NCBI RefSeq assembly: GCF_000382425.1 | Contig: NZ_KB908292.1 | Coordinates: 1 to 64,000, forward strand | Direction of reading: 5' to 3' | Length of the DNA: 64,000 nucleotides | Source: Empedobacter brevis NBRC 14943 = ATCC 43319 | GTDB taxonomy: Bacteria; Bacteroidota; Bacteroidia; Flavobacteriales; Weeksellaceae | Shown: piece after piece, positions 26,486 to 36,690 of the stretch | Layout: every line of letters begins with the position of its first letter | How positions within the stretch are numbered: the stretch's first letter is position 1 | Notes under the pieces: generated by a model | Database searches by the model: none | Told to the model about the DNA's origin: nothing | Seen by the model: the letters and a program-made list of their open reading frames with translations, nothing else | Made by a program: the position numbers and the translations under genes

Positions 26486-26571
26486 TGACATTTTAAAATA
26501 TCAGATGTCATTCTTTTATACGTTGGCACAAAGATTGTCCATTAGGTTGTAACATCATTTTTTTGTGATGT
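26486..26571 (+). promoter_or_regulatory. dnaK control region with inverted repeats and a sigma-54-like box
   Basis: Three elements are visible. An inverted repeat has arms TGACAT (26486-26491) and ATGTCA (26505-26510). Next, TGGCAC-N5-TTGT (26524-26538) matches the -24/-12 sigma-54 form except at the last base. Last, a second inverted repeat, ACATCA (26552-26557) and TGATGT (26566-26571), would lie in the 5' untranslated region. No TAnnTTTG housekeeping promoter is evident. Function as a heat-shock promoter is inference. Confidence 0.45.
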
Positions 26572-26611
26572 ATAAAAGTTCAAAATAAATCATTAATAAT
26601 ATAAAAAATAA

Positions 26612-28522
<1,911 letters not shown>

Positions 28523-28544
28523 TAGAATTTCATTTATCAAATAG

Positions 28545-28570
28545 AAAATCCTCCCATTTGGGAGGATTTT
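28545..28570. terminator. Bidirectional terminator after dnaK
   Basis: Arms AAAATCCTCCC (28545-28555) and GGGAGGATTTT (28560-28570) with a T run past the stem serve dnaK and the convergent sorting-domain gene. Confidence 0.9.
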
Positions 28571-28575
28571 TTTAT

Positions 28576-29502
28576 TTATTTTTTGATGATTTTTCGTGTC
28601 ATCATTTTTCCATCTTTTAATTTAATTTTCACAATATATACACCTGAACTTAAAGATGATGTATTGAGTTGTTTTACAGAATTATCAGACTTTAAAACCA
28701 ATTGACCTGCTGTATTTAACACTTCTATCGTTGAAATTTGCTCATGAAAATTTCCATCAAAATTTAGATAATCGTTCACCGGATTAGGGTAAAGTTTGAA
28801 TTCTTTATGCTCGATTTGATTCACGGCTAAATCATCTGTATTGAATTTGAAATTATCATAATAAGCATCACCTCCATAATTATTATGCAAAATAGTCAAT
28901 CCATGAATATTCATTTTAGTGAAATTATCGCCTGTGTAGACTAAATTATCATTTAGATAATATTTAATTTCATTTTCTTTGACTTCTATTCTAAAATTAT
29001 TCCATTTGTTAATTGCCCATCCTTCTGCAGCATCTGCATAATCAAAGCCATACTCAATATCTTTTGTAATATACAAATATCCCCTATTCTCCATTCCAAG
29101 ACCGGCAACCGGATTAAATTCATCTGTATCGGGATTGATGGTATATAAGGTAAACTCGAAATCAGCCCCGTTGCGTTTTGTGACAAAAGCATCAAACGAA
29201 ATGGTAAAGTTTTTGTAATCTGCTGGTTTTTCAAAAGTTTTTGTCACTCCCATTACAGGAAAACCTTTTGGGCTAAAATCTGTTTGGTCTCCATTTTTGA
29301 ACGAATAACTTCCATCACTAGCTTGTTCATCAGAAACAAGTTGGTTATTGAGAATAGCCCCATTCCCTTCACTAACTTCCCAACCATTCTGTGAATGCAT
29401 ATTCCCTACTATATAACCTTCGCTTGCTTCAAAAGAAGTATTGTTTTGTGCAAAAGAAATAACACTTCCTGCAACTAATAAAATTGTGTAAACTTTTTTC
29501 AT
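28576..29502 (-). CDS. Secreted protein with type IX secretion type A sorting domain
   Basis: A 308-residue T9SS cargo protein. Residues 1-18 are a signal peptide (ending in ISFAQ). Residues 20-225 look like a jelly-roll (concanavalin A-like) domain: FEASEGYIVGNM near the start and YYLNDNLVYTGDNF later. The last 70 residues are a type A sorting domain, with KLYPNPVNDYLNF, IEVLNTAGQLVLKS and SSLSSGVYIVKIKL then a Lys-rich end. The protein should be exported through the outer membrane and anchored or released after cleavage. Its ligand is unknown. Confidence 0.86.
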   Translation of the reverse strand: MKKVYTILLVAGSVISFAQNNTSFEASEGYIVGNMHSQNGWEVSEGNGAILNNQLVSDEQASDGSYSFKNGDQTDFSPKGFPVMGVTKTFEKPADYKNFTISFDAFVTKRNGADFEFTLYTINPDTDEFNPVAGLGMENRGYLYITKDIEYGFDYADAAEGWAINKWNNFRIEVKENEIKYYLNDNLVYTGDNFTKMNIHGLTILHNNYGGDAYYDNFKFNTDDLAVNQIEHKEFKLYPNPVNDYLNFDGNFHEQISTIEVLNTAGQLVLKSDNSVKQLNTSSLSSGVYIVKIKLKDGKMMTRKIIKK

Positions 29503-29657
29503 ATCCTGTTAATTTAAAAAGGTATACAATTTACTGAATTTAATGCATTCGAAAAAAGACACTTTGGTGAATTGTGTACAAAAGATATTTCTATCCTGAT
29601 AATAGAAATATATAAACGTAATTTTACAGAACGAATTTTTATAAAATTTATTCCAAC

Positions 29658-29685
29658 AAAAAACTCCCTAAAGAGGGAGTTTTTT
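29658..29685 (-). terminator. Terminator after malic enzyme
   Basis: Arms AAAAAACTCCCT (29658-29669) and AGGGAGTTTTTT (29674-29685) pair perfectly around a four-base loop. The stem lies 24 bases past the maeB stop codon. Confidence 0.85.
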
Positions 29686-29708
29686 GTTATTATTAACTAT
29701 GATGTAAT

Positions 29709-31976
29709 TTACGACTTATGTTGTTGTGCATCAATTACAGCAATGGTAACCATATTTACTATTTCACGAACTGTGCTATCCAATTGCAACAAATGAATTG
29801 GTTTTTTCATTCCGATCAGAATTGGGCCAACTGCTTCTATGTTCCCTAATTCCTGCAACAATTTGTATGAAATATTAGCAGATTCAAGATTAGGAAAAAC
29901 CAATGTATTGGCATATGTTCCGGCTAGTTTAGAAAACGGGAAGTTGCTTTGTAATTTTTCTTTATTCACGGCAAAATTTGCTTGAATATCTCCGTCTACT
30001 AAAATATCCGGATGATTTTTATGCAAATAATTTACTGCATTCTGAATTTTAGAAACCGTTTCTCCTTTGTTCGATCCAAAATTTGAATAAGACAATAATG
30101 CAATCTTAGGCTGAATTTTAAACTTCTTAATTGTTTCGTTGAATTGCAACGTAATATTCACCAAGTCTTCCGAAGTCGGTTCTAAGTTAACAGTCGTATC
30201 TCCTAAGAAAACAGGGCCTTTTTCCGTTAACATCATATACATACTCGCCACTTTTTGTCCTTCCTCTGCTCCGATTAATTCTAAAGCCGGACGAATTGCC
30301 TGCGAATAATTTTTTGTCATCCCCGAAATCATTGCATCTGCATAACCAAACTCAACCATGCATGAACCAAAATAATTACGATCTCTCAATAATTTTTTTG
30401 CATCTGATTTAGAAATTCCTTTTCGTTGACGTTTATTGTAGATAAATTCTACAAATTCGTTGTAACGATCGGAATCTTCTTCCGCATTCGTGTCTACAAT
30501 TTCTACATCTTCCAAATCCAACATATACTCTTTGATCATTTGTTGAATCTTATTTTTCTTTCCTAAAATAATTGGAATTGCTATTTTTTCTTCTTTCACA
30601 ATTTGAGCTGCACGAAGAATTTCGAAACGATCTCCTTCAGCAAAAACAACTCGTTTAGGATTAGATTTTGCAGTTTGTGTTAAATTGCGCATAATCGTAC
30701 TTTCTTTTCCGATTCGTTTAATCAACGATAATTTATACGCTTCAAAATCTGTGATTTCATTTTTAGCAACACCAGTTTCTATCGCTGCTTTCGCCACAGC
30801 TGCTGAAACCTCTGGTAATAAACGAGGATCATTCGGTTTTGGAATAATATATTCTTTCCCAAATTTTATAGAATGATTGTTATAGGCTTGTGTGACAACT
30901 TCAGGAACAGGCTGTTTCGCTAATTCTGCAATTGCATGAACCGCAGCAATCTTCATCTCTTCATTAATTGTCGTTGAACGAACATCTAAAGCTCCTCTAA
31001 ATATGTATGGGAATCCCAAAACATTATTCACCTGATTTGGATAATCTGAGCGACCAGTTCCCATAATAATATCCGTACGTGTAGATACCGCCAAATCATA
31101 AGCTATTTCCGGATTCGGATTTGCCATTGCCAATACAATTGGATCGGCAGCCATTGTATTCAACATTTCCGGTGTCAATACATCTGCAGCAGATAACCCA
31201 ATAAAGACATCGGCCTCTTTTACAGCATCAGCTAACGTAGAAATATCCCGATCTGTCGCCCATTCAGCTTTAGAAGCATCAAGATTGTCTCTGTCGGAAC
31301 GGATAACACCTTTACTATCCAACATCACGATATTCTCTTTTTTTGCTCCCACAGAAATATACATTCCTGTACAAGAAATAGCAGCTGCTCCTGCTCCATT
31401 TACCACGATTTTAACTTTAGAAATATCTTTTCCTTGTAATTCACATGCATTAATCAAAGCGGCTCCGGAAATAATTGCCGTTCCATGTTGATCATCGTGC
31501 ATCACAGGAATATTCATTTCAGCTTTCAAACGTTTTTCAATTTCAAAACATTCAGGTGCTTTAATATCTTCTAAATTAATTCCTCCAAAAGTTGGCTCTA
31601 AAGCTTTTACTGTATTGATAAATTCATCCACATTCTTTGTATCCAATTCGATGTCAAAGACGTCGATATCAGCAAAAATTTTGAATAAAAGTCCTTTTCC
31701 TTCCATCACAGGTTTTGAAGCTACTGCTCCAATATCTCCCAGACCTAAAACTGCTGTTCCATTACTAATTACTGCGACTAAGTTTCCTTTTGCCGTGTAT
31801 TTATAGGCATTTTCAGGATCTTTTTCAATCTCCAAACAAGGTTCCGCAACACCTGGCGAATAAGCAAGAGATAAATCACGTTGCGTATTTGTCGGTTTTG
31901 TCGGAACTACTGCAATCTTTCCCGGTTGACCCATTGAATGGTAATTCAATGCGTCTTTCTTACGATTGTCATTCAT
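29709..31976 (-). CDS. maeB: NADP-dependent malic enzyme with phosphotransacetylase-like C-terminal domain
   Basis: A 755-residue MaeB-type enzyme that decarboxylates malate to pyruvate with NADP, linking the citric acid cycle to pyruvate and NADPH supply. The N-terminal malic domain has SLAYSPGVAEPC and NLVAVISNGTAVLGLGDIG. The NAD-binding part has KIVVNGAGAAAISC. Residues from about 425 form a phosphotransacetylase-like domain (KRVVFAEGD, FGSCMVEFGYADAMISGMT), which in MaeB enzymes is thought to sense acetyl-CoA rather than catalyse. The length is normal for the fused type. Confidence 0.96.
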   Translation of the reverse strand: MNDNRKKDALNYHSMGQPGKIAVVPTKPTNTQRDLSLAYSPGVAEPCLEIEKDPENAYKYTAKGNLVAVISNGTAVLGLGDIGAVASKPVMEGKGLLFKIFADIDVFDIELDTKNVDEFINTVKALEPTFGGINLEDIKAPECFEIEKRLKAEMNIPVMHDDQHGTAIISGAALINACELQGKDISKVKIVVNGAGAAAISCTGMYISVGAKKENIVMLDSKGVIRSDRDNLDASKAEWATDRDISTLADAVKEADVFIGLSAADVLTPEMLNTMAADPIVLAMANPNPEIAYDLAVSTRTDIIMGTGRSDYPNQVNNVLGFPYIFRGALDVRSTTINEEMKIAAVHAIAELAKQPVPEVVTQAYNNHSIKFGKEYIIPKPNDPRLLPEVSAAVAKAAIETGVAKNEITDFEAYKLSLIKRIGKESTIMRNLTQTAKSNPKRVVFAEGDRFEILRAAQIVKEEKIAIPIILGKKNKIQQMIKEYMLDLEDVEIVDTNAEEDSDRYNEFVEFIYNKRQRKGISKSDAKKLLRDRNYFGSCMVEFGYADAMISGMTKNYSQAIRPALELIGAEEGQKVASMYMMLTEKGPVFLGDTTVNLEPTSEDLVNITLQFNETIKKFKIQPKIALLSYSNFGSNKGETVSKIQNAVNYLHKNHPDILVDGDIQANFAVNKEKLQSNFPFSKLAGTYANTLVFPNLESANISYKLLQELGNIEAVGPILIGMKKPIHLLQLDSTVREIVNMVTIAVIDAQQHKS

Positions 31977-32196
31977 TTCTCTGTAGTTTTATTTTTTCCA
32001 AGAATAAATTTAGGTAAAATTTAACCAAACCATTTATGATGAATGTTGGATTTTGGTATTTTTTGATAGCATGTTATATCTCGAAATAGAATTTTCATTC
32101 GGTTTTGATGCAACAATAATCTTTCTTTTTTTGTTAAATATTTGTTTTTCAGGTAAATATTTCTTATTTTCAAGCAAATCAATCTACCTAACACAC

Positions 32197-33540
32197 ATGA
32201 ATAAAATATTTACTCTCCTAATTCTTTCATTCTGTTTTTTATTATTTTCTTGCCATGATGATAATAATTCCATCTACAATGAAAAGAAAGATACAGAAAT
32301 AAACGCCAGGGTTATTCTGAATTTTAATGATTTTAATCGTCACTTGTTTATAACAAATGATTTTAACAAAAAAGAATCGAATGATTTTGACTCTATTTTA
32401 CAAAATTATACAATGGATTCTATCATCGTAAAAACAATTGTCTCCAATCAAGTGGCCAATTTTGCGATTAAACTTTTTCCTAAAAAGGAAGACAACGAAA
32501 CTAACGTTTTATACAATTTGGTTCTTCATAAAGAAGCTGATTTAATGACTAAATATATCTTGAAATTTATTTTGTCCGATAATAAAATTGTAAAAGTCGA
32601 AACATTATACAAAGATCTGCATCATAGATCAGGCCCAAACTGCTACGTTCTGGTATATGCCCCTTGTGATTACGGGCATTGGCATAGTGATGATGATTGT
32701 ATATCGGACGGTTGGAAAACAAAAGTTGTTTGTAACGAAGGTGGTGGTGGTTCCCCTGATGGAAATACGGATAATGGACCTATAATTCCAAGTGGAGAAA
32801 ATCCTTCTGATATGGGAGGAGGTGGCGGAGGTTCTGACAATAACCAACACCATGACCCTTGTAAAAATTTGAAGAATAAATTGAAGAACGATAATATGTT
32901 CAAACAAAAATTAACTGATCTTAAACCAAAAGTTAGTGATACGCAGCGGGAACATGGATTTATTAATACAAATCCGAAAGACAACCCTAATTTAAATTCT
33001 GCTGCTCAAAATGTCTATTTAAATCCTAAATCTGCCGAAAGCGGCTCTATAAATTTTGGGATAAATTATTATAGACCTGAGATTTTTGGTTTTGCCCATA
33101 CTCACCCTACAAAAGAAAACTCATTAGGTATTCCATCTATAACAGATATAAACACTTATCTCAATATGTTAAAAGCGAGAGCAGACCGAGGTTTATCGAA
33201 CAACGACAGCTATGGTATAGTGGTTGGAAATTATGGTATTTATACCATGATGTTAGAAAATAACCAGAATTTCTTGGATGTTTATAATAATAATACAAGT
33301 GCGACAGCCAAAGAATTTTGGAAAAGGTTTGAAGATAATTATAAATATAGAATGTCTTATTATTTCTCAACATTAGATGATATTTCCAAAAATAATATGG
33401 AAAAATTTATCACCGAAGTGTTCAAAAAATTCTACCATGAAACAGGTATTGTTATGTACCGCATGACCGATGACATGAATTCGTGGGAAAAATTAGAATT
33501 TGACAACAATGGAAATGTAAAGCGTACAATGTGTAAATAA
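32197..33540 (+). CDS. Lipoprotein with a JAMM/JAB-type metallopeptidase motif
   Basis: A 447-residue lipoprotein. The signal peptide ends in a lipobox, LLFSC (Cys near residue 19). Residues 20-180 are an unrecognised extracytoplasmic region. A Gly/Asp/Pro-rich linker (about 185-230) leads to a C-terminal domain with a JAMM zinc site: Glu252 (in REHGF), His301 and His303 (AHTHP), Ser314 and Asp317 (SITD). The spacing between the HxH and the SxxD is three residues longer than usual. The ATG at 32197 is chosen over an upstream frame (32053) because it starts the signal peptide. The domain layout recalls modular peptidase/toxin-like lipoproteins of Bacteroidota. Three paralogous small secreted genes follow 8 bases later. 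Confidence 0.75.
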   Translation: MNKIFTLLILSFCFLLFSCHDDNNSIYNEKKDTEINARVILNFNDFNRHLFITNDFNKKESNDFDSILQNYTMDSIIVKTIVSNQVANFAIKLFPKKEDNETNVLYNLVLHKEADLMTKYILKFILSDNKIVKVETLYKDLHHRSGPNCYVLVYAPCDYGHWHSDDDCISDGWKTKVVCNEGGGGSPDGNTDNGPIIPSGENPSDMGGGGGGSDNNQHHDPCKNLKNKLKNDNMFKQKLTDLKPKVSDTQREHGFINTNPKDNPNLNSAAQNVYLNPKSAESGSINFGINYYRPEIFGFAHTHPTKENSLGIPSITDINTYLNMLKARADRGLSNNDSYGIVVGNYGIYTMMLENNQNFLDVYNNNTSATAKEFWKRFEDNYKYRMSYYFSTLDDISKNNMEKFITEVFKKFYHETGIVMYRMTDDMNSWEKLEFDNNGNVKRTMCK

Positions 33541-33548
33541 ACAATAAT

Positions 33549-34163
33549 ATGAAAAAGATAATTTTAATAATAATCTTTTTGGCAAGTCTAAAAATCTTTA
33601 GTCAAAGTCAAATAATTCCTTTAAAAACTCCATTAGCAGAATTACCTGAAGGAGCCTATTTAAAAGATGTTAACAACGAACTCAACCAATTTGTGGGTAC
33701 ATGGACCTATACAGAAGGAAGTAAAAAATACACCATTAATTTTAAAAAATTGATTAAAGAAGAGTTTAACTGGGGACCTCATTATTATAAAGATATGTTG
33801 ATAGGGGGGTATAAACTAGAGGTCAATAATCAAATTATTTACAATTCAATTCTTACTTTATATGAATATTATGAAGCTCCTCTAAGAGGAATCGGTTTTG
33901 TCAAAAATCAAAATAAATATATCATCACCTTTGAAGACCCATTAAATTGTGATATCAGCGGAAATGTTAAAATAGAAAAAGACCCTTCAAACATAAACCA
34001 ACTCATTTGGAAAATGTACAGAGAATTTGAGATGAACCCAAATTTTGAGAAATGTCCCTATTTACACAATATAGACGAAACATCAACTTTTGGTGACACC
34101 ATGTCATTACCCTATGAAATGATCTTAACAAAATTTACTGATTCTACACAAAAAATAGAATAA
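33549..34163 (+). CDS. DUF6705-like secreted protein, tandem copy 1
   Basis: A 204-residue protein with a signal peptide (1-19, ending in IFSQSQ). The mature part has YLKDVNNELNQFVGTWTY, the MLIGGYKLEVNNQIIYNS segment and an end common to all three copies (STFGDTMSLPYEMIL). I place it in the DUF6705 family from memory of similar flavobacterial proteins, which often occur in arrays. Their function is unknown. The gene begins 8 bases after the JAMM lipoprotein, and the next copy begins right after its stop codon, so all are likely one transcript. Confidence 0.72.
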   Translation: MKKIILIIIFLASLKIFSQSQIIPLKTPLAELPEGAYLKDVNNELNQFVGTWTYTEGSKKYTINFKKLIKEEFNWGPHYYKDMLIGGYKLEVNNQIIYNSILTLYEYYEAPLRGIGFVKNQNKYIITFEDPLNCDISGNVKIEKDPSNINQLIWKMYREFEMNPNFEKCPYLHNIDETSTFGDTMSLPYEMILTKFTDSTQKIE

Positions 34164-34769
34164 ATGAAAATAATATTCTTCTTCATATTATTAAGTATCC
34201 ATATTCAAGCTCAGACAGAAGTTTCTTTAATAGCAGGTTATGGAGATTATCCGGAAGGAACGTATTACAAAGATCTAAACAGCGAACTCAACCAGTTTGT
34301 GGGTACATGGACCTATACAAATGGAAGTAAAAAATACACCATTAATTTTAAAAAATTGATTAAATGGGAATCTACATGGGGACCTCATTATTATAAAGAT
34401 ATGTTGATAGGGGGATATAAATTAGAAGTAAATAATCAAGTTATATATAATTCCATTATTTCTAGTTATAATTTTTACGATGCAAGTTTGAACGGTATTA
34501 ATTTTGTCAAAAATGAAAATAAGTATATCATTATCTTCGAAGACCCATTAAATTGTGATATAAATGGAAAAGCTGTAATAGAAAAAAACCTTTCAAATCC
34601 TAACCAACTCATTTGGAAGATGCGCAGAGAATTTGAGATGAACCCCAATTTTGAGAAATGTCCCTATCTACACGATATAGACGAAACATCAACTTTTGGT
34701 GACACCATGTCATTACCTTATGAAATGATCTTAATAAAATTTACTGATTCTACACAAAAAATAGAATAA
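34164..34769 (+). CDS. DUF6705-like secreted protein, tandem copy 2
   Basis: A 201-residue paralog of the preceding gene with its own signal peptide (ending in IHIQAQ). The central ligand-like loop differs most (YNFYDASLNGINFV against YEYYEAPLRGIGFV). The first third and the C terminus are almost identical to copies 1 and 3. The start codon follows the copy 1 stop with no gap. The near identity of the 3' ends at DNA level points to recent duplication or gene conversion. Confidence 0.72.
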   Translation: MKIIFFFILLSIHIQAQTEVSLIAGYGDYPEGTYYKDLNSELNQFVGTWTYTNGSKKYTINFKKLIKWESTWGPHYYKDMLIGGYKLEVNNQVIYNSIISSYNFYDASLNGINFVKNENKYIIIFEDPLNCDINGKAVIEKNLSNPNQLIWKMRREFEMNPNFEKCPYLHDIDETSTFGDTMSLPYEMILIKFTDSTQKIE

Positions 34770-35375
34770 ATGAAAATATTCTTCTTCTTCATATTATTAA
34801 GTATCCATATTCAAGCTCAGACAGAAGTTTCTTTAAGAGCAGGTTATGGAGATTATCCGGAAGGAACGTATTACAAAGATCTTAACAACGAACTCAACCA
34901 GTTTGTGGGTACATGGGGGCTATACAGATGGAGATAAAAAATACACCATTAATTTTAAAAAATTGATTAAACGAGAACCTATATGGGGCCTCATTACTAT
35001 GAAGATTTAATTATTGGAGGATATAAATTAGAAATCAATAATCAAATTATTTACAATTCAATTCTTACTACGTACGAGTATTATGAGGTTCCTCTAAGAG
35101 GAATCGGTTTTGTTAAAAATCAAAATAAATACATGCTTACATTTAAGGACCCATTAAATTGTGATATCAGCGGAAATGCTAAAATAGAAAAAGACCCTTC
35201 AAATCCTAACCAACTCATTTGGAAGATGCGCAGAGAATTTGAGATGAACCCCAATTTTGAGAAATGTCCCTATCTACACGATATAGACGAAACATCAACC
35301 TTTGGTGACACCATGTCATTACCTTATGAAATGATCTTAATAAAATTTACTGATTCTACACAAAAAATAGAATAA
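34770..35375 (+). pseudogene. DUF6705-like copy 3, broken by two opposite frameshifts
   Basis: The third tandem copy begins at ATG 34770, directly after the copy 2 stop. Against copies 1 and 2 it has one extra base in the G run at 34915-34919 and lacks one base after the G run ending at 34988. Between the two shifts the zero frame hits TAA at 34935-34937. After the second shift the original frame continues to the usual end at 35375. The protein would be only 55 residues long without correction. A sequencing error at both G runs is a real alternative. Confidence 0.8.
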
Positions 35376-35390
35376 ATGAAAAATGCTGTA

Positions 35391-36683
35391 CTAAAGTCTA
35401 TTCATTACTTCAACCAATTTTGAGGTCAAATTTTTGCGGTTAAATTGTTGTACCTCTTTTTTGTTTGTTTCAAATTTTTGATTCGGATTCACCAACCATT
35501 GTTTATAAACAGAAAGTATGAAACCTTTCATCTCTTCCACTTGTTGAGGCATAAAATAGTTTCCTGCCTCTGTTTTTTGTAGTATTTTTTCGACATCAGC
35601 ATCTGTTGGTCCAATCGCTAAAATCGGATTCCCGGTTGCCATATATTCAAATAGTTTTCCCGGGATAATTCCTTTCGAAGCTTGGTTATCGAAATTTGTC
35701 AACAATAAGATGTTTGCAGCATTTATTGCATTCAATGATTCTTGATGCGAAACATAACCGTGGACAATCAAATTATTTTCTAATCCCTGGTCAATTATTG
35801 TTTGTTTTACGTCATCTGCCAAAGAACCATAAAAATCGAGTTTAAAATCTTCTTTGAACGATTGGTTTTCAGCTATAATCTCTGACAGTGCTTTCCATAA
35901 AGAAGCCGGGTTTCGAAGTATTTCCAATCCTCCTGAATATGTCAAATGGAAATATTTCTGATCTTTTTCTGTTTGTTGTTTTACCTCTTCAAAACCATTT
36001 GTTATCACTTCGACCCATTTCGCTCCTATCTTCTTGAAATTCTCTCCATCAGCATAACTTGTTGCAAGAATAACATCTGCTTTTTGCATCACTTCCCGTT
36101 CCAAATTCTCGTGTTTTTTGGCAGCCCAAGAAGTTAATTTCAATTCTTTGTGGTAACTGATTTGTGTCCAGGGATCTCGAAAATCTGCCAACCATTTAAT
36201 ATTCGGGAGTTGTTTTTTCAACTTCAAACCAATTAAATGAAGACTATGAGGTGGACCTGAAGTTACAATGGTATCAATATTTTCTTTCTGTAAAAAGTCT
36301 TTTAAATATGCTACAGAAGGATTTACCCAAAACTTACGTGCATCGGGAATAAAGAAATTTCCACGAACAAAAACTGATAATTTTGACAACAAAGATTGAT
36401 TCTCTTTTTTCTCAAAATGTCCTCCTTTGTACGCTTTATTTTTCGGGTTCAGTTTTTCCGCTAATTGATAAGGTTCCCAAATTTTATTCTTGATTAGCTT
36501 AACTTTTGGATTGACATCTTTTGCCAAGGTTTCATCAAGAATTGGATAAGAAGGATTTTCCGGGATATAGACATACGTTTCATATCCAAATTCCGGAAGA
36601 TATTTTGTGAATTTCAACCATCTCTGAACACCAGGGCCTCCCGCAGGAGGCCAATAATAGGTGATGATTAATATTTTTTTCAT
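35391..36683 (-). CDS. GT4-family glycosyltransferase
   Basis: A 430-residue GT-B fold glycosyltransferase. The N-terminal donor/acceptor domain opens with ILIITYYWPPAGGPGVQRWL. The C-terminal domain has LTYSGGLEILRNPASLWKAL, the VHGYVSHQESLNAI segment and the donor-binding GKLFEYMATGNPILAIGP. It probably adds a sugar to a surface glycan or lipid carrier; donor and acceptor are not evident. It is the last of a leftward operon after yfhO (7-base gap). It converges with the DUF6705-like array, and I see no terminator in the 15-base gap. Confidence 0.9.
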   Translation of the reverse strand: MKKILIITYYWPPAGGPGVQRWLKFTKYLPEFGYETYVYIPENPSYPILDETLAKDVNPKVKLIKNKIWEPYQLAEKLNPKNKAYKGGHFEKKENQSLLSKLSVFVRGNFFIPDARKFWVNPSVAYLKDFLQKENIDTIVTSGPPHSLHLIGLKLKKQLPNIKWLADFRDPWTQISYHKELKLTSWAAKKHENLEREVMQKADVILATSYADGENFKKIGAKWVEVITNGFEEVKQQTEKDQKYFHLTYSGGLEILRNPASLWKALSEIIAENQSFKEDFKLDFYGSLADDVKQTIIDQGLENNLIVHGYVSHQESLNAINAANILLLTNFDNQASKGIIPGKLFEYMATGNPILAIGPTDADVEKILQKTEAGNYFMPQQVEEMKGFILSVYKQWLVNPNQKFETNKKEVQQFNRKNLTSKLVEVMNRL

Positions 36684-36690
36684 GCTAAGA

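Larger units (their letters stand above)
33549..35375 (+). repeat. Tandem array of three paralogous genes
   Basis: Three direct units of about 606 bases lie head to tail. The junctions share the same sequence: the end of each unit (TTCTACACAAAAAATAGAAT) runs straight into an ATGAAAA start. The last unit is also followed by TAAATGAAAAAT, which looks like the opening bases of a fourth unit, lost or never completed. The array ends 16 bases before the convergent glycosyltransferase gene. Confidence 0.75.

Noticed and set aside
32053-32196. Longer start of the JAMM lipoprotein
   Set aside because: The extra 48 residues would bury the signal peptide and lipobox inside the protein.
34983-35375. An independent 130-residue gene
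   Set aside because: It is the tail of the third DUF6705-like copy after its second frameshift, without a signal peptide.
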